Source: Chryseobacterium soldanellicola
GTDB taxonomy: Bacteria > Bacteroidota > Bacteroidia > Flavobacteriales > Weeksellaceae
DNA: 64,000 nucleotides
Assembly (NCBI RefSeq): GCF_900100115.1
Contig: NZ_FNKL01000004.1
Span: 62,001 to 126,000 of the forward strand
Reading direction: 5' to 3'
The notes below the pieces were generated by a model. It was given only the letters and a program-made list of their open reading frames with translations, did no database searches and was not told where the DNA came from. The translations under genes and the position numbers were made by a program. Below are positions 8,058 through 16,186 of this stretch, piece after piece. Position 1 is the stretch's first letter; the number at the start of each line of letters is the position of its first letter.

Positions 8058-8168
8058 TTAAAAACGATGAGTCCATATGACGCTGCCTGATTTTCTATAA
8101 CAAATATATTCGGTGGTCACTGCTGAAAAAAATCTTTTTAGGTATCCGGGATCAGATTCTTTTTTCAT
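8058..8168 (-). pseudogene. Remnant of the small protein family also found at 56397-56624
   Basis: A 36-codon minus-strand frame (start ATG at 8168) contains DPGYLKRFFSAVTTEYICYR followed by KSG. The near-identical string DPGYPKRFFSAVTTEYICYR occurs in the longer frame at 56397-56624, and the DNA of the two regions matches over about 70 bp (8085-8155 versus 56441-56511). The N-terminal half is missing here and the ending differs, so I treat this as a truncated copy. Function unknown. Confidence 0.6.
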
Positions 8169-8169
8169 A

Positions 8170-8308
8170 ATTAGCTAAAGATATAGCTTTGATAGTCATT
8201 TATTATAAAAATAGTTAATGTTTTGATTTCAGTTTTGATTATTTATTTCGCATTTTTATTTTTGGGACCTACTTTTAAGGTCTGTTGGTAATTTTTTAAT
8301 ATAAAGCG
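8170..8308. other. AT-rich spacer before AraC genes
   Basis: About 140 bp of AT-rich sequence. The frame of the downstream AraC fragment is closed by a TAA at 8297-8299, so no N-terminal domain is encoded here. Confidence 0.5.
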
Positions 8309-8653
8309 GTGAATGACCATCTTGTCGAGAAATTTGAGAAAGTTTTGGAATTTTATTTTAACGATGATGAGGAATTGCAGAAGGGTTTGCCCACCGTACA
8401 GAACCTGGCCGATCAGTTACATATCTCGGCAAGCTACCTGAGTGATATGCTTCGTTCGTTAACAGGGCTTAACACACAACAGCATATTCATAACAGGTTT
8501 ATTGAGACCGCAAAGGGAATTTTGTCCACCACTGATCTGTCGGTCTCTGAGATCGCCTATCACATGGGGTTTGATTATCCGCAGTCTTTTACCCGTTTAT
8601 TCAAGAGCAAAACCAATCAGACTCCCCTGGAATTCAGACATTCATTCAATTAG
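8309..8653 (+). pseudogene. AraC-type regulator reduced to its DNA-binding half
   Basis: The 114-codon frame holds only the C-terminal double helix-turn-helix of an AraC protein: LPTVQNLADQLHISASYLSD, then LSTTDLSVSEIAYHMGFDYP and QSFTRLFKSKTNQTPLEFR. The family needs about 170 further residues of ligand-binding domain upstream, but an in-frame TAA sits directly before the GTG at 8309. Its sequence closely resembles the tail of the broken AraC gene at 30333-31131 (SLTGxxxQQHIHxxxIxxAK). It could still bind DNA as a short protein, but truncation is the simpler reading. The intact AraC gene at 8674 follows by 20 bp. Confidence 0.7.
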
Positions 8654-8673
8654 ATCATTTATAAAAAGTAATA

Positions 8674-9396
8674 ATGAACCAATTTATCCTGGGTCTTCAG
8701 GCACGAAATCTAACGGTTGAGATCCATCACCACTCTGCATACCAGATCGTGCTGTCCAATGATTCTCGTTTTAATTCGACGATCAACGGCGTTTTGTATG
8801 AAGGGATTCACGGGTTTCTGATCAAACCGCATGTCAAACATTTTTGTGCGGCAGATAATGGGACCTTGAACGTTTTGAATATTGAGCCTTACTCTACAGT
8901 CGGTCTTGAATTATCAGGCAGTTTTAAAGGCAATGAAGACTACATCGTTTTCCATACGCCCGCTGAGACCAATCTGTTATTTAATATTCCTGAAAACAAT
9001 CTTGATGTCAACATCATCATTGACGCACTGGTCTCTAAATTACCGGCTACCGGCTTTGATGAAAGGGTCACCAAGATTGTGGAGTATATCAAAAACCATT
9101 ATTTCAGATCGGATATCACGCCACAGACCTTTGCGGATATCGTTTTTCTGTCTCCGTCACGTCTGGCCTCTCTTTTTAAGCAGCAGACCGGCAGCAGCCT
9201 TTCAAAATACCTTTTATGGACGAGACTGCGACAGGCAATCTACCTCACGCTAACCGATAAAGAGAGAAGTCTCACCGATATTGCTTATGATACCGGTTTC
9301 TATGACCTTCCCCAACTCAACAAATACATGTATGAGATGTTCGGAATGCCGCCCAAAGCTTTGAAATACAGCAGCGATCTCATACAGATTTACTGA
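8674..9396 (+). CDS. AraC family transcriptional regulator
   Basis: The 240-residue protein has a cupin-like N-terminal half (residues ~1-125: IHHHSAYQIVLSNDS, GFLIKPHVKHFCAAD) and a C-terminal AraC HTH (residues ~135-235: ITPQTFADIVFLSPSRLASL, RSLTDIAYDTGFYDLPQLNK, MFGMPPKALK). It is complete and ends at a strong terminator, so it is transcribed apart from the following oxidoreductase gene. As the closest intact regulator to the promoters at 9487 and 10543, which share a conserved element, it is a candidate for their activator. That link is inference only. Confidence 0.85.
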   Translation: MNQFILGLQARNLTVEIHHHSAYQIVLSNDSRFNSTINGVLYEGIHGFLIKPHVKHFCAADNGTLNVLNIEPYSTVGLELSGSFKGNEDYIVFHTPAETNLLFNIPENNLDVNIIIDALVSKLPATGFDERVTKIVEYIKNHYFRSDITPQTFADIVFLSPSRLASLFKQQTGSSLSKYLLWTRLRQAIYLTLTDKERSLTDIAYDTGFYDLPQLNKYMYEMFGMPPKALKYSSDLIQIY

Positions 9397-9418
9397 AATT
9401 ATAAATACATCCTCGTAT

Positions 9419-9455
9419 AAGGGTATTGACAATAGTGTTGATACCCTTTTTTATT
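9419..9455 (+). terminator. Rho-independent terminator after the AraC gene
   Basis: AAGGGTAT (9419-9426) pairs with ATACCCTT (9441-9448) and is followed by a run of T residues. Confidence 0.85.
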
Positions 9456-9486
9456 GCTGGAATTTATACGGCTCATTTGTTAAAAC

Positions 9487-9530
9487 AGTGATTTGATACA
9501 AGTTTATGCATCTCATTCTCTGCAAATTTG
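9487..9530 (+). promoter_or_regulatory. Conserved promoter element (copy 1) before the MDR oxidoreductase
   Basis: AGTGATTTGATACAAG starts at 9487, and a -7 box CAAATTTG lies at 9523-9530. The same layout (AGTGA 36-37 bp before CAAnTTTG) recurs at 10543 and 42590. See the finding on this shared element. Confidence 0.65.
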
Positions 9531-9563
9531 TCTTATCAAAATGAACAAATAAAAATTGAAATC

Positions 9564-10517
9564 ATGAAAGCAATAGCCTATCAACAATTCGGGACCACAG
9601 AAGTATTACAAATGCTGGAACAACCAAAACCTGCCATAACATCTGATCAGGTACTGGTTAAAATAAAAGCATTCTCCATCAACCCCATGGACTGGAAGAT
9701 CAGAAAAGGGGAGATGAAGCTGATGTCAGGTTCCAGATTCCCCAAGAATACGGGAGCTGATTTTGCAGGGATCATTGAAAAGACAGGATCGTCTGCTACT
9801 GGTCATAGCGTCGGAGACAAAGTATTTGGTGTGGTGAAAAACCTCATGAAAGAAGGAGCATCAGCAGAATATGTTGCCGTTCCGGCATCTTTGATCTGGA
9901 AAAAGCCTGAAGCATTGAGCTTTGCACAGGCAGCTTCTCTTCCTGTTGTCGGGACGGCCGCCGTAACCGCTGTTGAAAAAATGGGAAAAGTAAATCCTGA
10001 GAGCAGGATTCTTATTAATGGTGCTACTGGTGGATTCGGAATGATCCTGCTTCAGTTGCTTAAGCAACGAGGAGCTCATATCACTGCGGTAACCAGTACT
10101 AAAGGAGCAGAATATGCGAAAAAATGGGAAGCCGCTGAAGTGATCGATTATACCAAAGGCCATATGCTTTCACAAAAAAATACCTACGATATTGTCGTTG
10201 ACCTGTCTGGCAAAATGGGATATACCACTGCGAAAAAAATGATGAAGCCCAAATCCATATTTATTAACCCTACGCCGCAACCTGTGGAAATTCCTCTGGC
10301 GCTTTTAGCAAATCTTTTTACCTCAAAAAAGCATATAGTGCTTCTTTCAAATTCGGAATCCCGGTACACGGAAGTTTTGCTGGATGCAGTAAGCAAAGGC
10401 CTTGATATCGTGATCAATACAGTATTTCCTTTTACGCAGTTTCGTGAAGCCTATCAATATGCAGAACAAGGCGGATATGTGGGGAAAGTCGTTATGGAGA
10501 TTAGCGATAATGCATAA
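9564..10517 (+). CDS. Zinc-independent MDR oxidoreductase (quinone oxidoreductase-like)
   Basis: I take the ATG at 9564 (MKAIAYQQFGTTEVLQ, 317 residues); the longer TTG-initiated frame overlaps the promoter. The protein has the MDR layout: GroES-like N-terminal half with VKIKAFSINPMDWKIRKGEM and NTGADFAGIIEKTG, and a Rossmann half with ILINGATGGFGMILLQLLKQ (residues ~145-165) that binds NAD(P)H. The catalytic zinc Cys/His ligands of true alcohol dehydrogenases are absent, as in zeta-crystallin-type quinone oxidoreductases. It probably reduces quinones or unsaturated carbonyls in the cytoplasm. The promoter shares a conserved element with the next gene and with the DJ-1-like gene at 42657, suggesting a common stress response. 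Confidence 0.85.
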   Translation: MKAIAYQQFGTTEVLQMLEQPKPAITSDQVLVKIKAFSINPMDWKIRKGEMKLMSGSRFPKNTGADFAGIIEKTGSSATGHSVGDKVFGVVKNLMKEGASAEYVAVPASLIWKKPEALSFAQAASLPVVGTAAVTAVEKMGKVNPESRILINGATGGFGMILLQLLKQRGAHITAVTSTKGAEYAKKWEAAEVIDYTKGHMLSQKNTYDIVVDLSGKMGYTTAKKMMKPKSIFINPTPQPVEIPLALLANLFTSKKHIVLLSNSESRYTEVLLDAVSKGLDIVINTVFPFTQFREAYQYAEQGGYVGKVVMEISDNA

Positions 10518-10542
10518 TCGACGTAATTAAATACACCAAAAC

Positions 10543-10586
10543 AGTGATCTGATACAAGTTGTAAGATACTGATTATCGCAACTTTG
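10543..10586 (+). promoter_or_regulatory. Conserved promoter element (copy 2) before the NmrA-like gene
   Basis: CACCAAAACAGTGATCTGAT begins at 10534, with AGTGA at 10543. A TTG at 10559 and the -7 box CAACTTTG at 10579-10586 follow with a 17-bp spacer. Confidence 0.65.
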
Positions 10587-10617
10587 TCATATCAATAATC
10601 AATTAAATTTTAAAACA

Positions 10618-11511
10618 ATGAAAAAAAGAATCGTAATTCTGGGCGCAACAGGAACAGTTGGAAGTAAAGTAGCAGAGATCCTTCTAAACCAAGGTCATCA
10701 AGTAATCGTTTTTGCAAGAAGTATAGAAAAGCTTGGACAATTGCGCAGTTTGGGAGCAGAGATCGTTAAAGGCGATGTGAATGATGTTGATATGCTCACC
10801 GCTGCGTTCAAAAATGCAGACACAGCCTTCCTGATCTTACCTGATAATGTGAAAGCTGAAAATACAAGAGCATATCAAAGAAAGGTAACAGGGAATTTCA
10901 TAGAGGCCATTAAAAGGTCAGGAATCAAATATATTGTCAATATGAGCAGCCTGGGTTCTCATATGCATGAAGGAAACGGGATGATGGGCGGCACCGGAGA
11001 GCAGGAGGTCAGACTGAATCAATTGGAAGATGTCAATGTGCTGCATATCCGCTCCGCTTATTTTATGGAAAACTTTTTGAGAACTATACAGCTTGTCAAA
11101 ACTAAAGGGATCAACGGGACCGCTGCGGATGGGGATCATTCTATTCCGATGTTCGCTACAAAAGATGTAGCAAAGATTGCAGCACACCATCTCGCCAACC
11201 TTGACTTTACAGGCAAGAGCATCCACCCGGTAATGGGGCCCCGGAATTATACCATGAGAGAATTTACCTCGATCATCGGGAATGCCGTCGGAAATCCGGA
11301 GCTGCCATATGCTCAGATTCCTTTGGAGCAGGCAAAAGAGATATTTTTGGGCAACGGCTTTACAGAGGATTTTGTAGACAATTTGCTGGAAATGGCAACA
11401 GGCATCAAGGAAGGGATCTTCAACTATCAGAAAAGGGATAAAAATTCAACGACTTCCACCACCGCTGAAGAATTTGCCAAAGAAGTATATACTGAGGCTT
11501 ATCATCAATAA
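10618..11511 (+). CDS. NmrA-like NAD(P)-binding protein
   Basis: This 297-residue atypical SDR starts with the nucleotide-binding motif ILGATGTVGSKVAEILLNQG and continues with VIVFARSIEKL, VKGDVNDVDMLTAAFKNAD and IKYIVNMSSLGSH. It lacks the Tyr-X3-Lys pair of classical SDRs, as NmrA/HSCARG proteins do, so it is probably an NAD(P)H sensor or an isoflavone-reductase-like enzyme rather than a standard dehydrogenase. It has its own promoter with the shared element and lies 25 bp before the old yellow enzyme gene, with which it probably forms an operon. Cytoplasmic. Confidence 0.85.
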   Translation: MKKRIVILGATGTVGSKVAEILLNQGHQVIVFARSIEKLGQLRSLGAEIVKGDVNDVDMLTAAFKNADTAFLILPDNVKAENTRAYQRKVTGNFIEAIKRSGIKYIVNMSSLGSHMHEGNGMMGGTGEQEVRLNQLEDVNVLHIRSAYFMENFLRTIQLVKTKGINGTAADGDHSIPMFATKDVAKIAAHHLANLDFTGKSIHPVMGPRNYTMREFTSIIGNAVGNPELPYAQIPLEQAKEIFLGNGFTEDFVDNLLEMATGIKEGIFNYQKRDKNSTTSTTAEEFAKEVYTEAYHQ

Positions 11512-11536
11512 TCAACAACCATTAAATAACATAACA

Positions 11537-12643
11537 ATGAAACTATTAGAAAATACCCAATTAAGAAATCTGACGTTAAAAAACAGAATGGCCATGTCTG
11601 CCATGACGAGAAGCCGTGCTGATCAAGACGGTATAGTAGGACAATCTACCGTTACATACTATACCCAGAGAGCCACTGCAGGTCTTATTTTCTCTGAAGC
11701 CATCCGGATCAGTGAAGATGCAACAGGAAGTCCCTTTACACCAGGAATTTTTAACGATGAGCAGATCAATGCATGGAGAAAGGTAACAAGTTCAGTCCAC
11801 GATAATGGCGGAATTATCATTGCCCAGTTGTGGCATACCGGCCGTGCAGGACATTCTGTTGACAGGCATGGGAAAATACCGCTGGCTCCGTCTCCACTTC
11901 CTATTAAAGGGATGCAGCATTTTACCAGCGATGGAATGAAAGAATATGAAGTTCCTCAGGAAATGACGACAGAGGAGATCCGGCAGACCATAAAAGATTA
12001 TGGACAGGCCTCTAAAAATGCCATTGAAGCTGGTTTCGATGGAGTAGAGCTGCATGCCGCAAACGGCTACCTTCCCAATCAGTTCCTGGCTGAAAGTGCC
12101 AACAAGAGAACAGATGACTATGGGGGAAGCCATGCCGGCAAAGCCCGGTTTATAGTAGAGGTGATGGAGGAGCTGATCAACGCTGTCGGCGGTGATCGGG
12201 TCGGTATTAAAATTTCCCCTTTTCATCCGTACGGAGATATGATTTTAGATAACCCCGTTCAAACTTATACTTATCTGATTGAACAGCTAAAGAGGTTGGA
12301 TATCGCCTATGTCGAGCTTATGAGGAAGAGTCCTGATTTTCCTTCACCCGCACATTATCCTGAAATCAATGATATGGAATTTTTCAGCGCGATGATCAAA
12401 CATCCGGTGATTGCCAATACAGGCTACGATAGGAAATCTGCAGAAGCTGAACTGATAAAAGGCAATGCAGAGATGATATCTTTTGGAACTTTATTTTTGG
12501 CCAATCCGGACCTTCCAAAAAGATTCGAAAAAAACACCTCGCTTAATGAGCCGGATCGTGCAACCATGTTCGGAGGAGATGATCGTGGCTATATCGATTA
12601 TCCCTTTTTGGAAAAGCAGATCAAATCCAGAGATGATCAATAA
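11537..12643 (+). CDS. Alkene reductase, old yellow enzyme family
   Basis: I choose the ATG at 11537 (MKLLENTQLRNLTLKNR, 368 residues); an upstream in-frame start would overlap the previous gene. The FMN-binding TIM barrel is complete: NRMAMSAMTRSRAD, IIAQLWHTGRAGHSVD, the catalytic HAAN pair in GVELHAANGYLPNQFL (residues ~165-185), RTDDYGGS, and the C-terminal phosphate-binding ADLIS-like segment AEMISFGTLFLANPDLPKRF. It reduces activated C=C bonds of enals, enones or nitro compounds with NADPH, and belongs functionally with the quinone oxidoreductase and NmrA-like protein upstream. A bidirectional hairpin follows. Confidence 0.9.
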   Translation: MKLLENTQLRNLTLKNRMAMSAMTRSRADQDGIVGQSTVTYYTQRATAGLIFSEAIRISEDATGSPFTPGIFNDEQINAWRKVTSSVHDNGGIIIAQLWHTGRAGHSVDRHGKIPLAPSPLPIKGMQHFTSDGMKEYEVPQEMTTEEIRQTIKDYGQASKNAIEAGFDGVELHAANGYLPNQFLAESANKRTDDYGGSHAGKARFIVEVMEELINAVGGDRVGIKISPFHPYGDMILDNPVQTYTYLIEQLKRLDIAYVELMRKSPDFPSPAHYPEINDMEFFSAMIKHPVIANTGYDRKSAEAELIKGNAEMISFGTLFLANPDLPKRFEKNTSLNEPDRATMFGGDDRGYIDYPFLEKQIKSRDDQ

Positions 12644-12661
12644 TACGGACCATCCAAAAAG

Positions 12662-12694
12662 CAGTCCTGAGAAATAAAATGGTTCTCAGGACTG
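12662..12694. terminator. Bidirectional hairpin between convergent genes
   Basis: CAGTCCTGAGA (12662-12672) and TCTCAGGACTG (12684-12694) form a perfect 11-bp stem between the convergent old yellow enzyme and HXXEE genes. The T-run is weak. Confidence 0.7.
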
Positions 12695-12767
12695 TTAATT
12701 GATAGCATTTGTGATCTGCCTTAAAAATGTGGTGTATCCAGAATGGCAACCTTCATTTCAATTAATG

Positions 12768-13493
12768 TTACTTTATCTGACCGGATGAATTCGGCTTCTT
12801 CTGTAATAGAAATAATCTAATGAGAGCAAAACACCCCGGTATCATTGGCAAAACAGCTGTCCACATACCGGGAAAGTAGTATTTTCCAGTCGTTTTATAG
12901 TAGTAATTAGGCATATTTTCTATGACAGAACCTGCAATCGAGTCGGTGATGGGATGAGGATCATTCGCTAAAAGATCAGGTTTGAGCAAAGGAAAAATAA
13001 AGTGCGAAAATTCAGCGACACCAGGGCCGATGAAAATAAACCAGGCTACAAATCCGGCAATCGGAATTCTGTAATATAAACCCAAGGAGGTCAGCGTATA
13101 AACAGTAGGTCCTACCAGCGCAAATACCATCAGGAAACTTTTTTCACTCCATGGAATTCCGAATAGGCGGCTCATTGCGAGAGCGAAGCCCATCTGGTAC
13201 TCCTCAATAATATGTATCTGCAATGCGGCTACCGTAAGAACAAAAAGCGGTAATATCACTGATGAACTGACAGGATTCTTTAAATAAGTCTTATACCAGC
13301 AAATGAATGCGATACATGCAGAGCCACCGACGATAATGACGGGTGGAAGCCCGATAGAAAAATACCCGGCTATTGGGGCAACAATGGTAATAACGAGTAC
13401 TACAGCAACGCTGAGTTTTTGATTAAAGAACAATGGATGGATCATAGCGGTATGAATTTTTGGCCAAATTACATATCCGCTTAGAGCCTGCAT
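12768..13493 (-). CDS. HXXEE domain membrane protein
   Basis: The 241-residue protein has about six hydrophobic helices and the family signature HIIEE near residue 96, followed by an E/H/S cluster later (EFSHFIFPL, residues ~167-175) and PGMWTAV near the end. HXXEE proteins are integral membrane proteins of unknown enzymatic role; the conserved His and Glu suggest a metal or proton site. The gene lies 19 bp after the Crp/Fnr regulator on the same strand and probably shares its transcript. The family assignment rests on the motif and on the helix pattern. Confidence 0.75.
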   Translation of the reverse strand: MQALSGYVIWPKIHTAMIHPLFFNQKLSVAVVLVITIVAPIAGYFSIGLPPVIIVGGSACIAFICWYKTYLKNPVSSSVILPLFVLTVAALQIHIIEEYQMGFALAMSRLFGIPWSEKSFLMVFALVGPTVYTLTSLGLYYRIPIAGFVAWFIFIGPGVAEFSHFIFPLLKPDLLANDPHPITDSIAGSVIENMPNYYYKTTGKYYFPGMWTAVLPMIPGCFALIRLFLLQKKPNSSGQIK

Positions 13494-13512
13494 TTATCAA
13501 ATGATAAAATCT

Positions 13513-14100
13513 CTATTTCACCCTTCGAATCCTGCTCAAGGACACTTGGGTAATTCCCAGATAGGAAGCGAGGTCGGCCAGACTTATTCGCTGTAGGAGA
13601 TGCCCCTGATCTTTTAAAAATCTGTTATATGCAACAACTCCCGTTTCCTCCAGCGAATGGCTCACCCGGCTCATCATTTCAATAACTGCCATAGAAAGGA
13701 GCTTGCGGTAAAATGTTTCGATCTGATGATACTCCTGACATAATGTTTGAAGATCATCATAGAGAATATAGCTTACCATAGAATCTTCGAGTGCTACAAT
13801 ATCATAAATGGAAGGTTTTTGTTGAATAAAACTATCCAACACTGAAAACACATTGCCTTCCGAAAAGAAGCGCATCGTAAATTCCCGGCTGTCAGTAGTC
13901 AATAGGGTTTTTACAAGCCCGGTATTTAAAAAGTATATTTTATTGCAGATCTTCCCTTCCTCTACAAGAATGTCCCCTTTTTTATACGCTTGTTCCCTTA
14001 TTTTAGAATGTAATGAACTTCCGGATTTTTCATCCAAGCGGCAATGATGTTCTATGAATTGAAAAAAATCTGATGGTTTTGGATCGGTTGGACTTATCAT
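13513..14100 (-). CDS. Crp/Fnr family transcriptional regulator
   Basis: The start is set at the ATG at 14100 (MISPTDPKPSDFFQF, 195 residues), because the longer frame adds an uncharacteristic Leu/Ile-rich N-terminus. The cyclic-nucleotide-binding-like beta barrel is present (YKKGDILVEEGKICNKIYFL, TMRFFSEGNVFSV) with a C-terminal helix-turn-helix (QRISLADLASYLGITQVSLS then RIRRVK). No Fnr-type Cys cluster is visible at the N-terminus, so it is not an iron-sulfur oxygen sensor of the classical kind. It is followed by the HXXEE gene and is divergent from the pyridoxamine-oxidase-like gene at 14392, a likely target. Confidence 0.85.
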   Translation of the reverse strand: MISPTDPKPSDFFQFIEHHCRLDEKSGSSLHSKIREQAYKKGDILVEEGKICNKIYFLNTGLVKTLLTTDSREFTMRFFSEGNVFSVLDSFIQQKPSIYDIVALEDSMVSYILYDDLQTLCQEYHQIETFYRKLLSMAVIEMMSRVSHSLEETGVVAYNRFLKDQGHLLQRISLADLASYLGITQVSLSRIRRVK

Positions 14101-14391
14101 TTTGACAGTTACTTTATATTTAAAAATAGCTAATTTAATTATACTGTTTAAAACGCTCTTACAATTTAGGAAATTGAATTGCCAAACAATATTACAGAAT
14201 AGGTGTGACAATAATTTTGAACCCGGTCTTAATGGATAGTATTAATTGAAGCATATTATTTTGATTACGAATGCTGACGCACCAGACATCAGGTATCGGT
14301 ATGGATTTTGGTTTGTGCTAGCAAAGCAGATCAGTTCCTTAATATTTGTGAACTCAGGATTTGATCACCACTAAACCAAAATATCATTATT

Positions 14392-14808
14392 ATGAAAAAA
14401 GCATCATTGAAAACCATTGCAGAAAGAATGAAGAACCTTGATTTCTGTATGATGGTCACGCAGGACGAAAAACAGGTCTCCCATTCAAGGCCTATGAGCA
14501 ACAACGGTAAAGTTGAGTATGACGGCGACTCCTGGTTCTTTTCCTATGAGGACAGCCATAAGGTCGACCAGATCATGAAAAATCATCATGTCAATCTTAT
14601 ATACCAGACTGATGATATGTTATTTATCGAATGTACCGGTACAGGTGAAATTATTAAGGATAAGGACACACTTAAAGAAAAATGGGTTGAAGACCTTGAC
14701 CAATGGTTTCCGGAAGGCGTCGATACTCCAGGCATCTGCCTGATCAAAGTGCATGCAAGCAGGGTGCGATTCTGGCATAAAGAGGAAGAAGGTGAATACA
14801 CCGCATAG
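14392..14808 (+). CDS. Pyridoxamine 5'-phosphate oxidase-like general stress protein
   Basis: This 138-residue split-barrel flavin protein matches the general-stress-26/Pyridox_ox_2 group: MKNLDFCMMVTQDEKQVSHS followed by RPMSNN, then SWFFSYEDSHKVDQIMKN, HHVNLIYQ and ICLIKVHASRVRFWHKEEEG. Members bind FMN or F420-like cofactors; the physiological substrate is unknown. It stands alone, divergent from the Crp/Fnr gene, and ends at a perfect hairpin. It belongs by theme with the redox-stress genes upstream. Confidence 0.85.
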   Translation: MKKASLKTIAERMKNLDFCMMVTQDEKQVSHSRPMSNNGKVEYDGDSWFFSYEDSHKVDQIMKNHHVNLIYQTDDMLFIECTGTGEIIKDKDTLKEKWVEDLDQWFPEGVDTPGICLIKVHASRVRFWHKEEEGEYTA

Positions 14809-14864
14809 TCTTATGTTATTATTCATGAACTAAAATGGAATAGAGAATCAACCTATTGAATAAC

Positions 14865-14892
14865 ACAAATCCCGACGAATGTCGGGATTTGT
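14865..14892. terminator. Perfect hairpin, probable bidirectional terminator
   Basis: ACAAATCCCGAC (14865-14876) and GTCGGGATTTGT (14881-14892) form a perfect 12-bp stem with a 4-nt loop. It lies between the stress-protein gene and the convergent small gene at 14922. Confidence 0.75.
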
Positions 14893-14921
14893 CATGAAAT
14901 TAAAATTTTAGTATGCTTTAT

Positions 14922-15053
14922 CTAATCACCTTTTTTATGGTGATGAGGTTTCAAAGCGGTTTTGTTTTTTGGAGTCTCCTTATTATCTCTCTGGCGTTGG
15001 TCTAATTTACCTGTTGACTCCGCCACTTTTTTTGGACCTGGCTTAATTCCCAT
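14922..15053 (-). CDS. Small Lys-rich hypothetical protein (43 residues)
   Basis: The minus strand encodes MGIKPGPKKVAESTGKLDQR, continues with QRDNKETPKNKTA, and ends in a His/Lys tail (KPHHHKKGD). The strongly polar, basic composition and the complete ATG-to-stop frame, bounded by a hairpin just downstream, suggest a genuine small protein. It may be a nucleic-acid- or ribosome-associated protein, but no family is recognised. The small membrane protein gene at 15174 lies upstream on the same strand. Confidence 0.55.
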   Translation of the reverse strand: MGIKPGPKKVAESTGKLDQRQRDNKETPKNKTALKPHHHKKGD

Positions 15054-15173
15054 TGTAAATAAATTTAAAGGTTAATATTGTAAATCATCCATATTTAATG
15101 CCAATCCTGTTTAGATTCCATATATTACTTCGATTACAGTATTAGAATATTACACTTCCATCGCCTGTGCTTT

Positions 15174-15359
15174 TTACTTTGATGTTCTAAAATTCAGCAA
15201 AATTACCGACAGTAGTAAAAGACCAATTCCGATTCCGATGAACGAACCTTGGGCTAAGTCTGGTAATTTTACAAAATGGGTGATGATTTGTGAAGTTGCG
15301 ACTGTAAACGTTCCAACTATCATTAAAATGAGGCCATTTCTCTTTGGTGTTCTTTTCAT
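15174..15359 (-). CDS. Small two-helix membrane protein (61 residues)
   Basis: After a basic start (MKRTPKRNG) the protein has two hydrophobic helices (LILMIVGTFTVATSQIITHF and SFIGIGIGLLLLSVILL) joined by a short polar turn, and ends in FRTSK. This is the layout of small inner-membrane proteins common in Flavobacteriales. Function unknown. Confidence 0.6.
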   Translation of the reverse strand: MKRTPKRNGLILMIVGTFTVATSQIITHFVKLPDLAQGSFIGIGIGLLLLSVILLNFRTSK

Positions 15360-16186
15360 TTTTTCATTTTTTAAACTTTGGATATAAGTCGTGAGTTATA
15401 CTTTCCTGTTACAATTCTTAAATCGTTTTTTCTTTGCACCTATATGCATTTGTCTTCAATTCTATGGTTAAAATTCTTAATTAATTAAAAGAGTTTAGAT
15501 CATATTTTATGTACTTGAATTTAAAATAAATACATTTCAACGTTCGACAATCCCTTTTTGGCTTCCTGATTTCCTAATATCATCCTTTGTCCCCTTGATG
15601 GAAATTCCGCAGTGGATTACAGTAAAGTAGTGCGAAACTTTGACAAAGAAAGATGTTGAGTCTTCTAATTTCACAGACTTTTGGTCTGTTGAACACAAAC
15701 TTTCTGTTTCATTCTGACAAAAGGTAAGGAGCTTTTGGAGATTATTTGGAAATCTTTAATAAACCTGGACATTTATGGCATAAGATTTTTATAATCAGCG
15801 GAAGGTTTACAGAATCGAATTATTTTACTTCGTCTAGTAAAAGTTATAATTATAAATTTGATATTTCTTAGTTATTGTGGGGTGAAATGCAATAATACAC
15901 AACAGAATATTTGCATCAAAATTAAGCAACTGAATACAAATAGTGCTAGTTATTAAAGAAAAATTTTATCTCCGCAGTTTATTGTTTCACGTTTGTGGAA
16001 GTATGCATAAAACAGAACATAAAGAAGGTATTAGGATTTCTTTACTGTGCAAATCAGCAATAAAATGTTCGGAATGTGTACAATTTATAAAACCTTCCTA
16101 TTTTTTATTATACTTTCATATATACAATATCTTTCATATTTTACACTGATTTAAACCCTAACTAATTATTTTCAGAAAAATCTTAC
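15360..16186. other. Long AT-rich gene-free stretch
   Basis: More than 800 bp without a convincing gene. A 20-codon run near 15610-15665 (GNSAVDYSKVVRNFDKER) reads like protein but has no extension, and the frame at 15943-16149 is not protein-like. This may be an old deletion scar. Confidence 0.45.

Noticed and set aside
13525..13545. tRNA T-arm-like text (TTCGAATCC)
   Set aside because: It lies inside the Crp/Fnr coding sequence and no cloverleaf can be drawn.
15943..16149. Plus-strand frame of 68 codons
   Set aside because: No protein-like pattern and no conserved neighbour; lies in the leader of the kinase gene.
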